Notes under the pieces: generated by a model
What the model saw: the letters and a program-made list of their open reading frames with translations, nothing else
Databases searched by the model: none
Told to the model about the DNA's origin: nothing
Part shown: positions 27,039 to 36,036 of the stretch, one piece after another
How the letters are laid out: every line of letters starts with the position of its first letter
How positions within the stretch are numbered: position 1 is the first letter of the stretch
Made by a program: the position numbers and the translations under genes
Assembly (NCBI GenBank): GCA_030039755.1
Contig: JASHUY010000233.1
Coordinates: 1-64,000, forward strand
DNA from: Acidimicrobiales bacterium
GTDB lineage: Bacteria > Actinomycetota > Acidimicrobiia > Acidimicrobiales > RAAP-2
DNA length: 64,000 bases
Direction of reading: 5' to 3'

Positions 27039-28037
27039 TTGATCGTCGACCTGCACGCGCACGTGATCCCGGACCGGCTTTCGCCGGTCGGAAGGGGGGA
27101 CAGGCCGGGGCCGAGCATCGGCCCGGGGGAGGACGCCGCGAGCCGCGTGCTCGAGAACGGCCCGATGCGCTTCCCGGCCAAGGCGGTCTTCTTCGCTTCC
27201 GAGGCGCGGCTCGAGGCGCTGGACGCCAACGGCGTCGACGTCGAGGTGGTCACGCCGATGCCCCCGCTGCTCGACTACAACCTTCCCGGCGACGAGGGGC
27301 TCGAGCTGTCCCGGCGGGTGAACGAGTTCGTGGTCCGTTTGTCCGAGGCAGACCCCGGTCGCATCCTCGGCATGGGCATGGTGCCCCTCCAGGACGTCGA
27401 CCTCGCGACGAAGGAGCTCGCGACGCTCAGGGCGATGGGGCTCAAGGGAGTCGAGATCGCCTCCAACGCAGGCGGCCGCTCGATCGGCGACGACCACTTC
27501 TTCCCGTTCTTCGAGGAGGCCGAACGCCTCGGGCTGCCGGTCTTCGTGCACGCCCTCAACCCCACCTTCGGCGAGCGCCTGCCGCGTGCGGCGGGGCCGA
27601 CCTTCTCGGTGATGAGCGAGATCGCCGTCGCTGCCGCCTCGGTCGTCTCGGGTGGCCTCCCCGAGCACTGCCCGGACGTGCGCATGTGCTTCAGCCACGG
27701 GGCGGGCGGTTTCCCGCTCACGCTGCCGCGGGCCCATTGGTTCTGGGGCGGCACCTGGGACGAGCTGCCGCCCGAGCGCGAGACGCAGGGCAGGTCCCCG
27801 ATCGAGGTCGCCCGCACGTACTACTACGACTCGCTCGTGTTCGACCGCCGGGCGCTGCGCTTCTTGATCGACATGCTCGGCCACGACCGGCTCCTCATCG
27901 GGACGGACTTCCCGGCCATGCCGAGGGAGCAGCCGATCGGCCGGACGCTGCGTTCGATGGACCTGCCCGCGGAGGTCGTCGAGGACATCTGCTGGAACAA
28001 CGCCTTCCGGTTCCTCGGCGTCGAGCAGCCGAAGTAG
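27039..28037 (+). CDS. Amidohydrolase family protein (ACMSD/amidohydrolase-2-like)
   Basis: IVDLHAHVIPD, LPVFVHALNPTF, CFSHGAGGFPLTL, RLLIGTDFPAM; TTG start. Confidence 0.85.
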   Translation: MIVDLHAHVIPDRLSPVGRGDRPGPSIGPGEDAASRVLENGPMRFPAKAVFFASEARLEALDANGVDVEVVTPMPPLLDYNLPGDEGLELSRRVNEFVVRLSEADPGRILGMGMVPLQDVDLATKELATLRAMGLKGVEIASNAGGRSIGDDHFFPFFEEAERLGLPVFVHALNPTFGERLPRAAGPTFSVMSEIAVAAASVVSGGLPEHCPDVRMCFSHGAGGFPLTLPRAHWFWGGTWDELPPERETQGRSPIEVARTYYYDSLVFDRRALRFLIDMLGHDRLLIGTDFPAMPREQPIGRTLRSMDLPAEVVEDICWNNAFRFLGVEQPK

Positions 28038-28094
28038 CAGGGGCACCGCGTTGACGCGTCGGGCCCGGCGGTGGCCGGGAGGACTGGAGGAGCG

Positions 28095-29021
28095 ATGAGG
28101 GTACGCGTGCTGCTCGAGCCGCGCTACGGCGCGACCTACGACCAGCTCGCCGCGATGGCGAGGACGGCGGAGGAGGCAGGTTTCGACGCCTTCTTCAGGT
28201 CGGACCACTATCTCGGCATCGACGCCGACGACACCAGTCTCGTGCCGACGGACTCCTGGACCACCATCGGCGGGCTGGCACGGGAGACCAGCGTCGTGCG
28301 GCTCGGGACGCTGATGACGGCGGCCACCTTCCGCCACCCCGGTCAACTCGCCGTCGAGGTGGCCACGGCGGACGCGATGAGCGGGGGACGCGTCGAGCTC
28401 GGGATCGGCACCGGCTGGTACGAGCGGGAGCACCGGTACTTCGGGCTCCCCTTCCCGCCGACGGGCGAGCGGTTCGACCGCCTGGAGGAAGCGCTGGCGA
28501 TCGTCACCGGGCTCTGGACCACCCCGCCCGGGGAACGGTTCAGCTTCGAGGGGCGACACTGGCGCATCGACGGCTGCGCCAACTTCCCGCGCTCGTCGCA
28601 GCGTCCGCGCCCGAGGATCATCGTCGGCGGGGTCGGACCGAAGCGCACGCCCCGGATCGCCGCACGCTATGCGGACGAGTTCAACGCCGCCTTGTCGGGC
28701 TCGGACTCGGGCGTGGTCGACAATTTCCGCAGGATCTGTGAGGAGATGGGACGCGATCCGGCCACGGTCACCATCTCGACGGTCGTCCCGGTCAGCTGCG
28801 GCACGTCGCAAGAGGAAGCCGAGATGCGCCGGGACCGCCTCGGCGACGCGGGCAGGCGGCTGCTCGCCGCCGGCGTCGTCGGCACTCCGAACGACGTCAT
28901 CGCGCGGGTTGAGGCCTCGCGCACGCTCGGAGCCGACGTCGTCTACTTCCACGTCTACGACGGCGAGGACCTCGACCACATCCGGCTGCTGGGAGCAGAG
29001 GTCGTCCCCGCACTCGCGTAA
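28095..29021 (+). CDS. LLM-class (F420-type) flavin-dependent oxidoreductase
   Basis: MRVRVLLEPRYGATYDQLAAMARTAEEAGFDAFFRSDHYLGI; RVELGIGTGWYEREHRYFGLPFPP; RIIVGGVGPKRT. Confidence 0.87.
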   Translation: MRVRVLLEPRYGATYDQLAAMARTAEEAGFDAFFRSDHYLGIDADDTSLVPTDSWTTIGGLARETSVVRLGTLMTAATFRHPGQLAVEVATADAMSGGRVELGIGTGWYEREHRYFGLPFPPTGERFDRLEEALAIVTGLWTTPPGERFSFEGRHWRIDGCANFPRSSQRPRPRIIVGGVGPKRTPRIAARYADEFNAALSGSDSGVVDNFRRICEEMGRDPATVTISTVVPVSCGTSQEEAEMRRDRLGDAGRRLLAAGVVGTPNDVIARVEASRTLGADVVYFHVYDGEDLDHIRLLGAEVVPALA

Positions 29022-29116
29022 GGGCGGTCCTGCCGCAGCGTCCCGGGCGCGCCCGTCGCGTTGCGGCGCAACTCGTCGATCTCCGCCGTGGGCGGAGGAA
29101 AGGAGAAGGGAGTCCG

Positions 29117-30013
29117 ATGGAGCAGTTCCTCGAGGGGAGGACCGCGCTCGTCACCGGCGCAGGCCCCAACATCGGCAGCGGCATCGCCCTCGCGCTCGCG
29201 TCCTACGGCGCCACCGTCGCCTGCAACGACGTGGACCTGGACAATGCGAGAGCATGCGTGGCCCGCCTCGAGCGCAACGGGTACCGGGGCATTGCGCTCC
29301 AGGGTGACGTCACCGCGGAGGACGAGGTCGCCGCCAACGTCCAGGCGGTGCTGGACGCCTTTGGAAAGATCGACATCCTGGTGAACAACGCCGCCCTGCT
29401 CGGAGGGAAGGGAGTGCTGGACGAGACCGCCGAGGCCTTCGCGCGGGCCGTCCTCGTGAGCGGACTCGGCACCTTCTTGTTCACCAAGCACGTCGCGAGG
29501 TCCATGTGCGAGCGCCAGATCCGCGGCTCGATCGTGTGCATCTCGTCCTCGCACGGGTGGAGCGCGTCACCAGGGGTCGTCGCGTACGCCTTCCACAAGG
29601 GGGGGATCAACAACTTCGTCCGCGCGGCGGCGATGGACCTCGCCCCCTACGGCATCCGGGTGAACGGCTACAGCCCGACCGCCCCGACCCCGGACAACCC
29701 GGACCTGGTCGCCAAGGGCACCGCGCCGCTGCTCTCGGGGAGAGGCGGCCGCCTCGGGGGCGGGGGAGGGGACGAGGAGTGGCGCAGGCCGACCCACTAC
29801 ACCGGCGACCGTCCCCCCCTCGTGCCCATGGGCACGACCGGTACGCCGACCGACATCGGGCACTGCGTCGCCTGGATGTGCTCGGACTACGCACGGCTCA
29901 TCACCGGATGCGACTTCGTCGTCGACGGCGGCGCCCGCGCCAAGAACTTCTCCTACATGCCCGCCCCTGCGAGCGACCTGTTGGGCCCGCTCCCCGTCGT
30001 CCCGATGGAATAG
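29117..30013 (+). CDS. SDR family oxidoreductase
   Basis: ALVTGAGPNIGSGIALALASYGA, ILVNNAAL, AYAFHKGGINNFVRAAAMDLAPYGIRVNGYSP. Confidence 0.87.
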   Translation: MEQFLEGRTALVTGAGPNIGSGIALALASYGATVACNDVDLDNARACVARLERNGYRGIALQGDVTAEDEVAANVQAVLDAFGKIDILVNNAALLGGKGVLDETAEAFARAVLVSGLGTFLFTKHVARSMCERQIRGSIVCISSSHGWSASPGVVAYAFHKGGINNFVRAAAMDLAPYGIRVNGYSPTAPTPDNPDLVAKGTAPLLSGRGGRLGGGGGDEEWRRPTHYTGDRPPLVPMGTTGTPTDIGHCVAWMCSDYARLITGCDFVVDGGARAKNFSYMPAPASDLLGPLPVVPME

Positions 30014-30070
30014 GGCGCGGCCGCCCGGCGCTGGACGCCAGGGGGGGCGAAGTCGAAGAAAGGGTCGCCG

Positions 30071-30448
30071 ATGAGCGATGGCATGAGGGTCCCCGACGGG
30101 TGGCACCCGATCACGATCGAGCCCGGCTCGGTGCACGTGCGGGTAGAGGTCGACGGCCGGACGGTGGCGGAGAGCTCCAAGGTGCTGGTCCTGCGGGAAG
30201 CCAGCCACCCCCCCGTCTACTACGTGCCGCTCGAGGACGTCGATCCCGAGCTGCTGCGCCGGTCGGAGACCACCAGCCACTGCCCCTACAAGGGGGACGC
30301 CGCCTACTACAGCGTCGTCATCCCGAACGGCCGAGAGGTGCCCGACGCCCTGTGGGCGTACGAGGACCCGTACCCGGCCGTCGCCGAGATCGCCGGTCAC
30401 GTGGCGTTCTACCCGGATCGGGCGACGATCTCGGTCGCCCCCGACTGA
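30071..30448 (+). CDS. DUF427 domain-containing protein
   Basis: HVRVEVDGRTVAESSKVLVLREASHPPVYYVPLEDVD...TSHCPYKGDAAYYSV...GHVAFYPDR. Confidence 0.85.
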   Translation: MSDGMRVPDGWHPITIEPGSVHVRVEVDGRTVAESSKVLVLREASHPPVYYVPLEDVDPELLRRSETTSHCPYKGDAAYYSVVIPNGREVPDALWAYEDPYPAVAEIAGHVAFYPDRATISVAPD

Positions 30449-31269
30449 CCGGCCGACGGTCGGGCGGCCGGGGCACCGGTCCGATCCCGGCGCCAGACGG
30501 CGTAGGCCCGTCCGGTGAGGAAGAACGCCGCCCCGAGCACACCCACGAAGAACCCGATCGGCCATGTGGTCGTGTAGGACGCCGCGATGGCGGCCCACAC
30601 GGTCGCCAAGGCGAACGAGACGGCCAGGACGACGGCGAAGAAGGGGTTCGTGGTGAACGAGCGGGCCGCCGCGGGGGGACCGATCATCAGGCTGAACATC
30701 AGGAGGGCCCCGACCACCGGCACGCTCAGGCTGGTCGCCACCGCGACGATCAAGAGGAACACCAACTCGACCCGGTAGGTGTGCACGCCGCGCGCTTCGG
30801 CCAGTTCCGGCATGACCGAGGTGAGAAGGAGGAGCCGCCAGCAGGTTGCGACGGCCACGATGGCCAGAAGGGCGAGTACGACGGTCGGCATCAGCTCGCT
30901 GCTCGAGATGCCGAGCACCTCGCCGAAGAGGAGTGAGTACGTCTCCGCGGCGTACTCGGTGCTGAAACTCAAGAAGAGCGCGCCCAGCGCCAGCATCAGC
31001 ACGACGGCCAGCGCGGTGGCGACGTCACGGCGCCCACGCTTCGAGAGGAAGGCGATGCCCAGGGCGCCGGCGACGGCGAAGACCAGGAGCCCGCCGACGG
31101 CGTTCGCCCCGACCAGGTTGGCGCCTGCCGCACCCGCGAACGAGGCGTTGGGGATGGCGTGGGCGGCGAACGAGGAGCCACGCAGGACGACGAAGAACCC
31201 GACGACCCCGGCCACGATCGCCACGATGGTGGCGACGATCCACGTGTTGACCATGAAACCGGCGAACAT
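30409..31269 (-). CDS. Metal (Zn/Mn) ABC transporter permease, ZnuB-like
   Basis: Multi-TM ABC-3 family; VGFFVVLRGSSFAAHAIPNASFAGAAGANLVG; VVGALLMFSLMIGPPAAAR. Confidence 0.85.
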   Translation of the reverse strand: MFAGFMVNTWIVATIVAIVAGVVGFFVVLRGSSFAAHAIPNASFAGAAGANLVGANAVGGLLVFAVAGALGIAFLSKRGRRDVATALAVVLMLALGALFLSFSTEYAAETYSLLFGEVLGISSSELMPTVVLALLAIVAVATCWRLLLLTSVMPELAEARGVHTYRVELVFLLIVAVATSLSVPVVGALLMFSLMIGPPAAARSFTTNPFFAVVLAVSFALATVWAAIAASYTTTWPIGFFVGVLGAAFFLTGRAYAVWRRDRTGAPAARPSAGQSGATEIVARSG

Positions 31270-31270
31270 C

Positions 31271-32245
31271 TCAATCCGTCCGGGGACTGCCGAGGACTTC
31301 TGCGTCGTGGGTCGACGACTCGTGGAGAGGACGTGCCGCGGCCGCGGCCGGGTCCTGCGAGCCCGCCGGGACGTTCGCACGGCGGAGGCGGTGCCACCGC
31401 GCCGAGTCGACCACCAGGTACGAGACGAAGATGACGGCCACGATGCAGAAGCTCACCGGCCATCCGTGTTGGACGGGTGGCCAGTAGAAGCTGTCGTAGG
31501 CGAGCAAGCAGCCCACCCAGGTCGCCGCCACGCCGATCGCCACGGCCGCGACCATCGCGGTGACCGGCCGTCTGGTCATCCGAAGCGCGGTCGCCGCCGG
31601 TCCGATGAGGAGGGCCGTGCTCAAGATCGCCCCGATCGTGATCGCGGAGAGGGCGACGGTGATCGCCATCGTGAGGATGAAGAGCGCACCGATCACCCGG
31701 ACGGGCACCCCGCGCGCGGCCGCCACGTCCTCACCGATCGAGCTCAGGAGAAGTGGTCGGTAGAGCAGCAGGACGACGGCGAAGGCCCCGGCCGCGCAGG
31801 CGACGATGGCCGGCACGGTCGACGTGCTGACGACGAACAGCGAGCCGAAGAGCACGGTGATCGCCGCCCCGGACGTGCTGTGAAAGGTGGTGTCGAAGTA
31901 GAGGAAGAGCGCCGCGACTCCGAGGGCGGCACCGAGCACGATGCCGGTGGCGACGTCCCTGCCGCGCACGCGGCGGACGCCGATCGCCTCCATGCACCCG
32001 GCCGCGGCCAGGCCCATGCCGAGGAACCCGAAGAGCGGATTGATGCTGAGGAGAAACGCTCCCGATCCGCCGGTGGCGCTGATGTCCCCGAGCGCATGGC
32101 CGGCGAACGACTGACCCCGGAGCACCGTGAGCACCCCCACCACACCCGAGACTGCGGCGACGACGCCTCCGACGAGCAGCGCGACCTGGACGGTCTGGCT
32201 TTGGAAGAATCCGGGCTCCACGACGTGGGACCAGAAGCCGCCCAC
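31271..32245 (-). CDS. Second metal ABC transporter permease, ZnuB-like; probable GTG start
   Basis: VGVLTVLRGQSFAGHALGDISATGGSGAFLL; ALSAITIGAILSTALLIGPAATA. Confidence 0.83.
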   Translation of the reverse strand: MGGFWSHVVEPGFFQSQTVQVALLVGGVVAAVSGVVGVLTVLRGQSFAGHALGDISATGGSGAFLLSINPLFGFLGMGLAAAGCMEAIGVRRVRGRDVATGIVLGAALGVAALFLYFDTTFHSTSGAAITVLFGSLFVVSTSTVPAIVACAAGAFAVVLLLYRPLLLSSIGEDVAAARGVPVRVIGALFILTMAITVALSAITIGAILSTALLIGPAATALRMTRRPVTAMVAAVAIGVAATWVGCLLAYDSFYWPPVQHGWPVSFCIVAVIFVSYLVVDSARWHRLRRANVPAGSQDPAAAAARPLHESSTHDAEVLGSPRTD

Positions 32246-32247
32246 CC

Positions 32248-33120
32248 TCAGACCGCCATGATGTCGTCGAGAGGGTTCGACAACCGTCCGAGCTCTTGTG
32301 CGAGCGGCGGGTCCGCACCCCGGCCCTGGCCGGCGACGACGAGGATCCGGCCGTGGAGCCGGATCACGTCGACGTGGTGGCCGTAGAGGCGGGTCAGCAC
32401 CTCGGTCGTGACCACCTCGTCCGTGGTCCCGCTGGCTACGTGACCGTGCGCCACGTAGACGACCCGGTCCACGACCGGCAGCAACGGGTTGAGGTCGTGT
32501 GCCGAGATCAAGACGGCAAGCCCCTTTTCCTTGGCGATCCGCGCGAGAAGCTCCACCACCTCCTGCTCGCTCCGCAGGTCCAGGTTGGCCAGCGGCTCGT
32601 CGAGGAGCAGCAGCTCGGGGCGACTGACGAGCGCGTGGGCGATCATCACCCGTTGCTGCTCGCCGCCCGAAAGGCTTCCGACTCTCGAGTCGGCGAAGCG
32701 CGTGGCGTCGACGGCGTGGAGCATCTCGTCGACCAGCTCGCGACGTCGCCGAGACGGGAGTGGCACACCGAGCCGGTGGCCGTCCAGTCCCAATGCGACG
32801 AGGTCCCGGGACCGCAGGGGCATGTCCGGGTCGAGTGCGATCTTCTGGGGGACGTAGCCCACCGAACGGTTCCGTCGAGGTCGGGGACGGCCGTCGATCA
32901 GCACTCTCCCCGAACTCGGCGCAAGGAGGCCCAGGACGACGCGAAAGATGGTGGTCTTTCCCGCGCCGTTCGAGCCGATCAGCCCGACGAGCTCGCCGGG
33001 ACCGACGCCGAACTTGACGTCGTCCAGGATCTCCCGGCCCGACAACCACACCCCGATGCCGTCGAGCTCGAGGATCGGCGGTCGGACGCCGGCGGAAGCG
33101 CCTTGTGCGAGATCGGCCAT
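32248..33120 (-). CDS. Metal ABC transporter ATP-binding protein, ZnuC-like
   Basis: GLIGSNGAGKTTIFRVVLGLL, VGYVPQKIALDPDMPL, LSGGEQQRVMIAHALVSRPELLLLDEPLANLD. Confidence 0.9.
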   Translation of the reverse strand: MADLAQGASAGVRPPILELDGIGVWLSGREILDDVKFGVGPGELVGLIGSNGAGKTTIFRVVLGLLAPSSGRVLIDGRPRPRRNRSVGYVPQKIALDPDMPLRSRDLVALGLDGHRLGVPLPSRRRRELVDEMLHAVDATRFADSRVGSLSGGEQQRVMIAHALVSRPELLLLDEPLANLDLRSEQEVVELLARIAKEKGLAVLISAHDLNPLLPVVDRVVYVAHGHVASGTTDEVVTTEVLTRLYGHHVDVIRLHGRILVVAGQGRGADPPLAQELGRLSNPLDDIMAV

Positions 33121-33133
33121 GCGCCCCCCTTAT

Positions 33134-34114
33134 CTACAGCTTGGGCGATGACTTGCCGCTGGCCAACGCGTTGTACACGGCGTCGGCTTCGGCAAGCATC
33201 CACGATTGATAGTCGTACCCGGGGGTCGGCATCGTCTCGTAGACGCCGACCACCGGGATGCCTTCATGCTGCGCGAGCTTGTAGAAGGCCTTGGTCACCG
33301 AGCTGGTGACCTGCTGGTTGTACACGAAGACCTTGACCTTCTTCGACGTGAACAGGGCGTCTTGGATCGACACGTCCTGCGGCGAGGGGTCGGTTGTGTT
33401 CATGATGTCCGCCTGCAGCGCCCACGGCGTCATGTTGTCGATCCCCGACGCCTGGAGCATGTAGTCGGCCACAGGCTCGGTGGTGGCCACCGCGGCGTCC
33501 GGGAAGGTCGCCTTGATCCCCGCCATCTCCTGGTAGTAGGGCGCCAGCGAGGCGTCGAAGATCTGCAGGTTCTGCTGGAAATAGGCCGCGTGGTCGGGTT
33601 GGAACGCCGTGAGGTCCCGTGCGACCGCCTTGGCCACGGCCGGCATCGTCGTCGGCTTGTACCACAGGTGGGGGTTCGGAGTTGAATCCGGCAGACCCAG
33701 CAGATGCTGGACGTCGATCACCTTTCGAGAGGAGCTCGGTGACGCCGACTCGATCTTTGTCATGAAGGTGTCGTAGCCGACGCCGTTCTGGACGACGAGC
33801 TGGGCGGCGCTCACCACGCGCGAGACGCTCGCACTCGACTCGAAGGTGTGCGGGTCGGTGTTCGGGTTGCTCATGATCGCGGTCGCCCTGACGTACTGGC
33901 CACCGATCTGGGAGACGACGTCGGCGTACTCGTTCTCGGCGCCGACCGCCACGATCGTGCCGGACTTGCCGCTCGACGCGGCTCCGGCTGAGGACGCGAG
34001 CGCACCGAACGCCCCGAACGCCGCGAACGCCCCGAGGACCGCCGCAGCGCTGGTGGCCGCCACGGCCGCAGTCCAGGGCCGTGGCACACGACGTTTTCCC
34101 ATGGTGACCATCAC
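33134..34114 (-). CDS. Metal ABC transporter substrate-binding protein, ZnuA-like
   Basis: Signal peptide; VGAENEYADVVSQIGGQYVRATAIMSNPNTDPHTFESSASVSRVVSAAQLVVQNGVGYD; NPHLWY; TTEPVADYML. Confidence 0.87.
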   Translation of the reverse strand: MMVTMGKRRVPRPWTAAVAATSAAAVLGAFAAFGAFGALASSAGAASSGKSGTIVAVGAENEYADVVSQIGGQYVRATAIMSNPNTDPHTFESSASVSRVVSAAQLVVQNGVGYDTFMTKIESASPSSSRKVIDVQHLLGLPDSTPNPHLWYKPTTMPAVAKAVARDLTAFQPDHAAYFQQNLQIFDASLAPYYQEMAGIKATFPDAAVATTEPVADYMLQASGIDNMTPWALQADIMNTTDPSPQDVSIQDALFTSKKVKVFVYNQQVTSSVTKAFYKLAQHEGIPVVGVYETMPTPGYDYQSWMLAEADAVYNALASGKSSPKL

Positions 34115-34251
34115 TCCTTCCGGTGGCAGCCGGCCTCCTGCCGGCCCACCCTAGCGGAATGATAATCACTCTTATAACGTCGGTCTACCCCGACACGTCT
34201 CGGGCCGCTCGCCTGCGCACGGTTCGACTCTCGGTGAGACGGAAAGAGGGG

Positions 34252-34698
34252 TCAGGCCGTCGTGCACTCGGGGCAGAGCCCCAACAACTCGACGCGGTGC
34301 TCGGTCACCCGGTACCCGTGGGCGTCGCCGAGGGCACGGACGGCCTCGCCCAGCGCCCGCTCCAAGGGCTCGGACGCCACGACGTCCTCGACCTTGCCGC
34401 ACGCCAGGCAGACCAGATGGTGGTGGTGGCCGGAGAACTCCTCAGCGAGCTCGAACAGCCCGTGGTCCTCAGGGCCGGCGATCCGGCGCACGACGCCCGC
34501 GTCGATGAGGGCGGTGACGTTCCGATAGGCGCTCGACTGGGGCAGCTCGGGCGCAGCCTCCAGGATCTCGGGGATGGTCAGCGGGCGCGCCGAAGCCGCC
34601 AGGGCTTCGACGAGTACCCGGCGTAGCCGGGTGTAGCGCTGGTCCAACCTGGCGAGGCGAACGGCGATGGCGTCGTGGAGCGACGGCGCGAGGGTCAC
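34252..34698 (-). CDS. Fur-family regulator, probably Zur
   Basis: LPQSSAYRNVTALIDAGVVRRI, GHHHHLVCLACGKVEDV, LCPEC. Sits next to the Zn ABC genes. Confidence 0.85.
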   Translation of the reverse strand: MTLAPSLHDAIAVRLARLDQRYTRLRRVLVEALAASARPLTIPEILEAAPELPQSSAYRNVTALIDAGVVRRIAGPEDHGLFELAEEFSGHHHHLVCLACGKVEDVVASEPLERALGEAVRALGDAHGYRVTEHRVELLGLCPECTTA

Positions 34699-34743
34699 CC
34701 GGACGACCCTAGGACTCGACCGGCGCGGCCCGACGGGCCATGT

Positions 34744-35046
34744 TCAGTGCTCGTCCCAGTGTCCCGCGTGGGCGGCGTGCCGGTGTCCTTCGTGGACGTA
34801 GTCGGTGTGATCGCGATGGGGCGCGGCTGCGTGGCCGCAGTCCGGCCCGTGCTCGTGAGCGTGGTCGTCGTGCACCACATGGGTCTCGAGCGAGCACTCG
34901 TCCCAGTGACCTTCGTGGCCGTGGTGTGCGTGGCCGTCGTGGAGGTAGTCGGCATGGTCTCCGTGGAGCACGGCAACGTGCCCGCACCCCTCGCGGTGGA
35001 CGTGGTCGTGGTCGTGTGCCTCATGGGTTTCGTGAGTGGTCGTCAT
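34744..35046 (-). CDS. Histidine-rich metal-binding protein (100 aa, duplicated module)
   Basis: Two modules: HREGCGHVAVLHGDHADYLHDGHAHHGHEGHWDE and HEHGPDCGHAAAPHRDHTDYVHEGHRHAAHAGHWDE. Confidence 0.8.
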   Translation of the reverse strand: MTTTHETHEAHDHDHVHREGCGHVAVLHGDHADYLHDGHAHHGHEGHWDECSLETHVVHDDHAHEHGPDCGHAAAPHRDHTDYVHEGHRHAAHAGHWDEH

Positions 35047-35399
35047 CTGCTTCCTTCCTCTCTTGTCCGTGATCTCGGCTCGCTTCCGTGCGTCAACGCG
35101 TCGCGAGCGATGTGGGCGACGTGTGCGTCCGCAAGCGAGTACGCCATCTCCTTACCCCGGCGCACGCCCACGACGAGGCCACCCGTCCGGAGCACCCGGA
35201 GGTGCTGGGAGGTGAGCGATTGCGAGATGCCGAGCACCGCCACGAGCTCGTGGACGCAGCGCGTCCCCTCGGCGAGCTCGAGGACGATCGCCAAACGGTG
35301 CGGCGCGCTGAGCGCACGGAGGAGCTCGCCGGCAGAGTGCAGAGCGTCGGAGCTCGCACCGGACCGGGCGTCGACCGCCGTGGATCTCCCGGTGCTCAC
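35043..35399 (-). CDS. ArsR-family metalloregulator
   Basis: LLRALSAPHRLAIVLELAEGTRCVHELVAVLGISQSLTSQHLRVLRTGGLVVGVRRGKEMAYSLAD; overlaps the His-rich CDS. Confidence 0.87.
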   Translation of the reverse strand: MSTGRSTAVDARSGASSDALHSAGELLRALSAPHRLAIVLELAEGTRCVHELVAVLGISQSLTSQHLRVLRTGGLVVGVRRGKEMAYSLADAHVAHIARDALTHGSEPRSRTREEGSR

Positions 35400-35462
35400 A
35401 CAAACATATTAGCAGAACTTCATATACCAGATCGGCCCCTCGGGTGAAGGGACGGGCGGCGC

Positions 35463-35804
35463 TCACCAGCCGAGCTCGCGCAGGCGCGGGTCGCCGATAC
35501 CGAAGTAGTGGCCCACCTCGTGCAGCACGGTCCGGCGGACCTGTTCTTTCACCTGGTTTTCGGTCCTGCTCCGAGCGAGGATCGGAAGTCGGAAGATGGT
35601 GATCCTGTCCGGTGCCACGCCGGTGTAGCCGGCCGTCCGCTTGGTCAGGGGAATGCCCTCGTAGAGCCCGAGCAACGGGCTCTCGGTCGTGCCGTCCTCC
35701 ACCATGACGGCCACGTTGTCGATGCGGCTGGCGAACTCTTGGGGTAGCGAGTCGAGGGCTTCCGACACGAGCTCTTCGAACCGATCCTTGCTCACGTCGA
35801 TCAC
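35463..35804 (-). CDS. Metallopeptidase family protein (zincin-like)
   Basis: RTVLHEVGHYFGIGDPRLRELGW (HExxH) with FEELVSEALDSLPQEF N-terminus; GTG start. Confidence 0.82.
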   Translation of the reverse strand: MIDVSKDRFEELVSEALDSLPQEFASRIDNVAVMVEDGTTESPLLGLYEGIPLTKRTAGYTGVAPDRITIFRLPILARSRTENQVKEQVRRTVLHEVGHYFGIGDPRLRELGW

Positions 35805-36010
35805 GGCGCCTCTCCCGGGCACCACCGGGAGGCCGGCTCGCGGTCCCACGACTGGGGTGGGTCGCTCGCGGGAAACGATTCGGCGATCCATTCGTCGACG
35901 ATGTCGAAAGGTGGCGACGGCGGGTCTTCTTCCTCGTCTGCGAATTGGCGCAACTCTCCTCCTCCCGGGTCGTGGTCCTCATGCCCGTCTCCGCCCGATC
36001 CATGCGTCAT
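35801..36010 (-). CDS. Small acidic conserved protein (69 aa)
   Basis: MTHGSGGDGHEDHDPGGGELRQFADEEEDPPSPPFDIVDEWIAESFPASDPPQSWD; FPASDPP motif; overlaps the downstream gene start. Confidence 0.5.
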   Translation of the reverse strand: MTHGSGGDGHEDHDPGGGELRQFADEEEDPPSPPFDIVDEWIAESFPASDPPQSWDREPASRWCPGEAP

Positions 36011-36036
36011 CACGACGCCGGACGTCTTCTGCACGC

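Noticed and set aside
31271-33049. 592-aa minus ORF as a single fusion protein
   Set aside because: The N-terminal half is an alternate-frame shadow of the ZnuC-like ATPase; the permease begins at about 32245.
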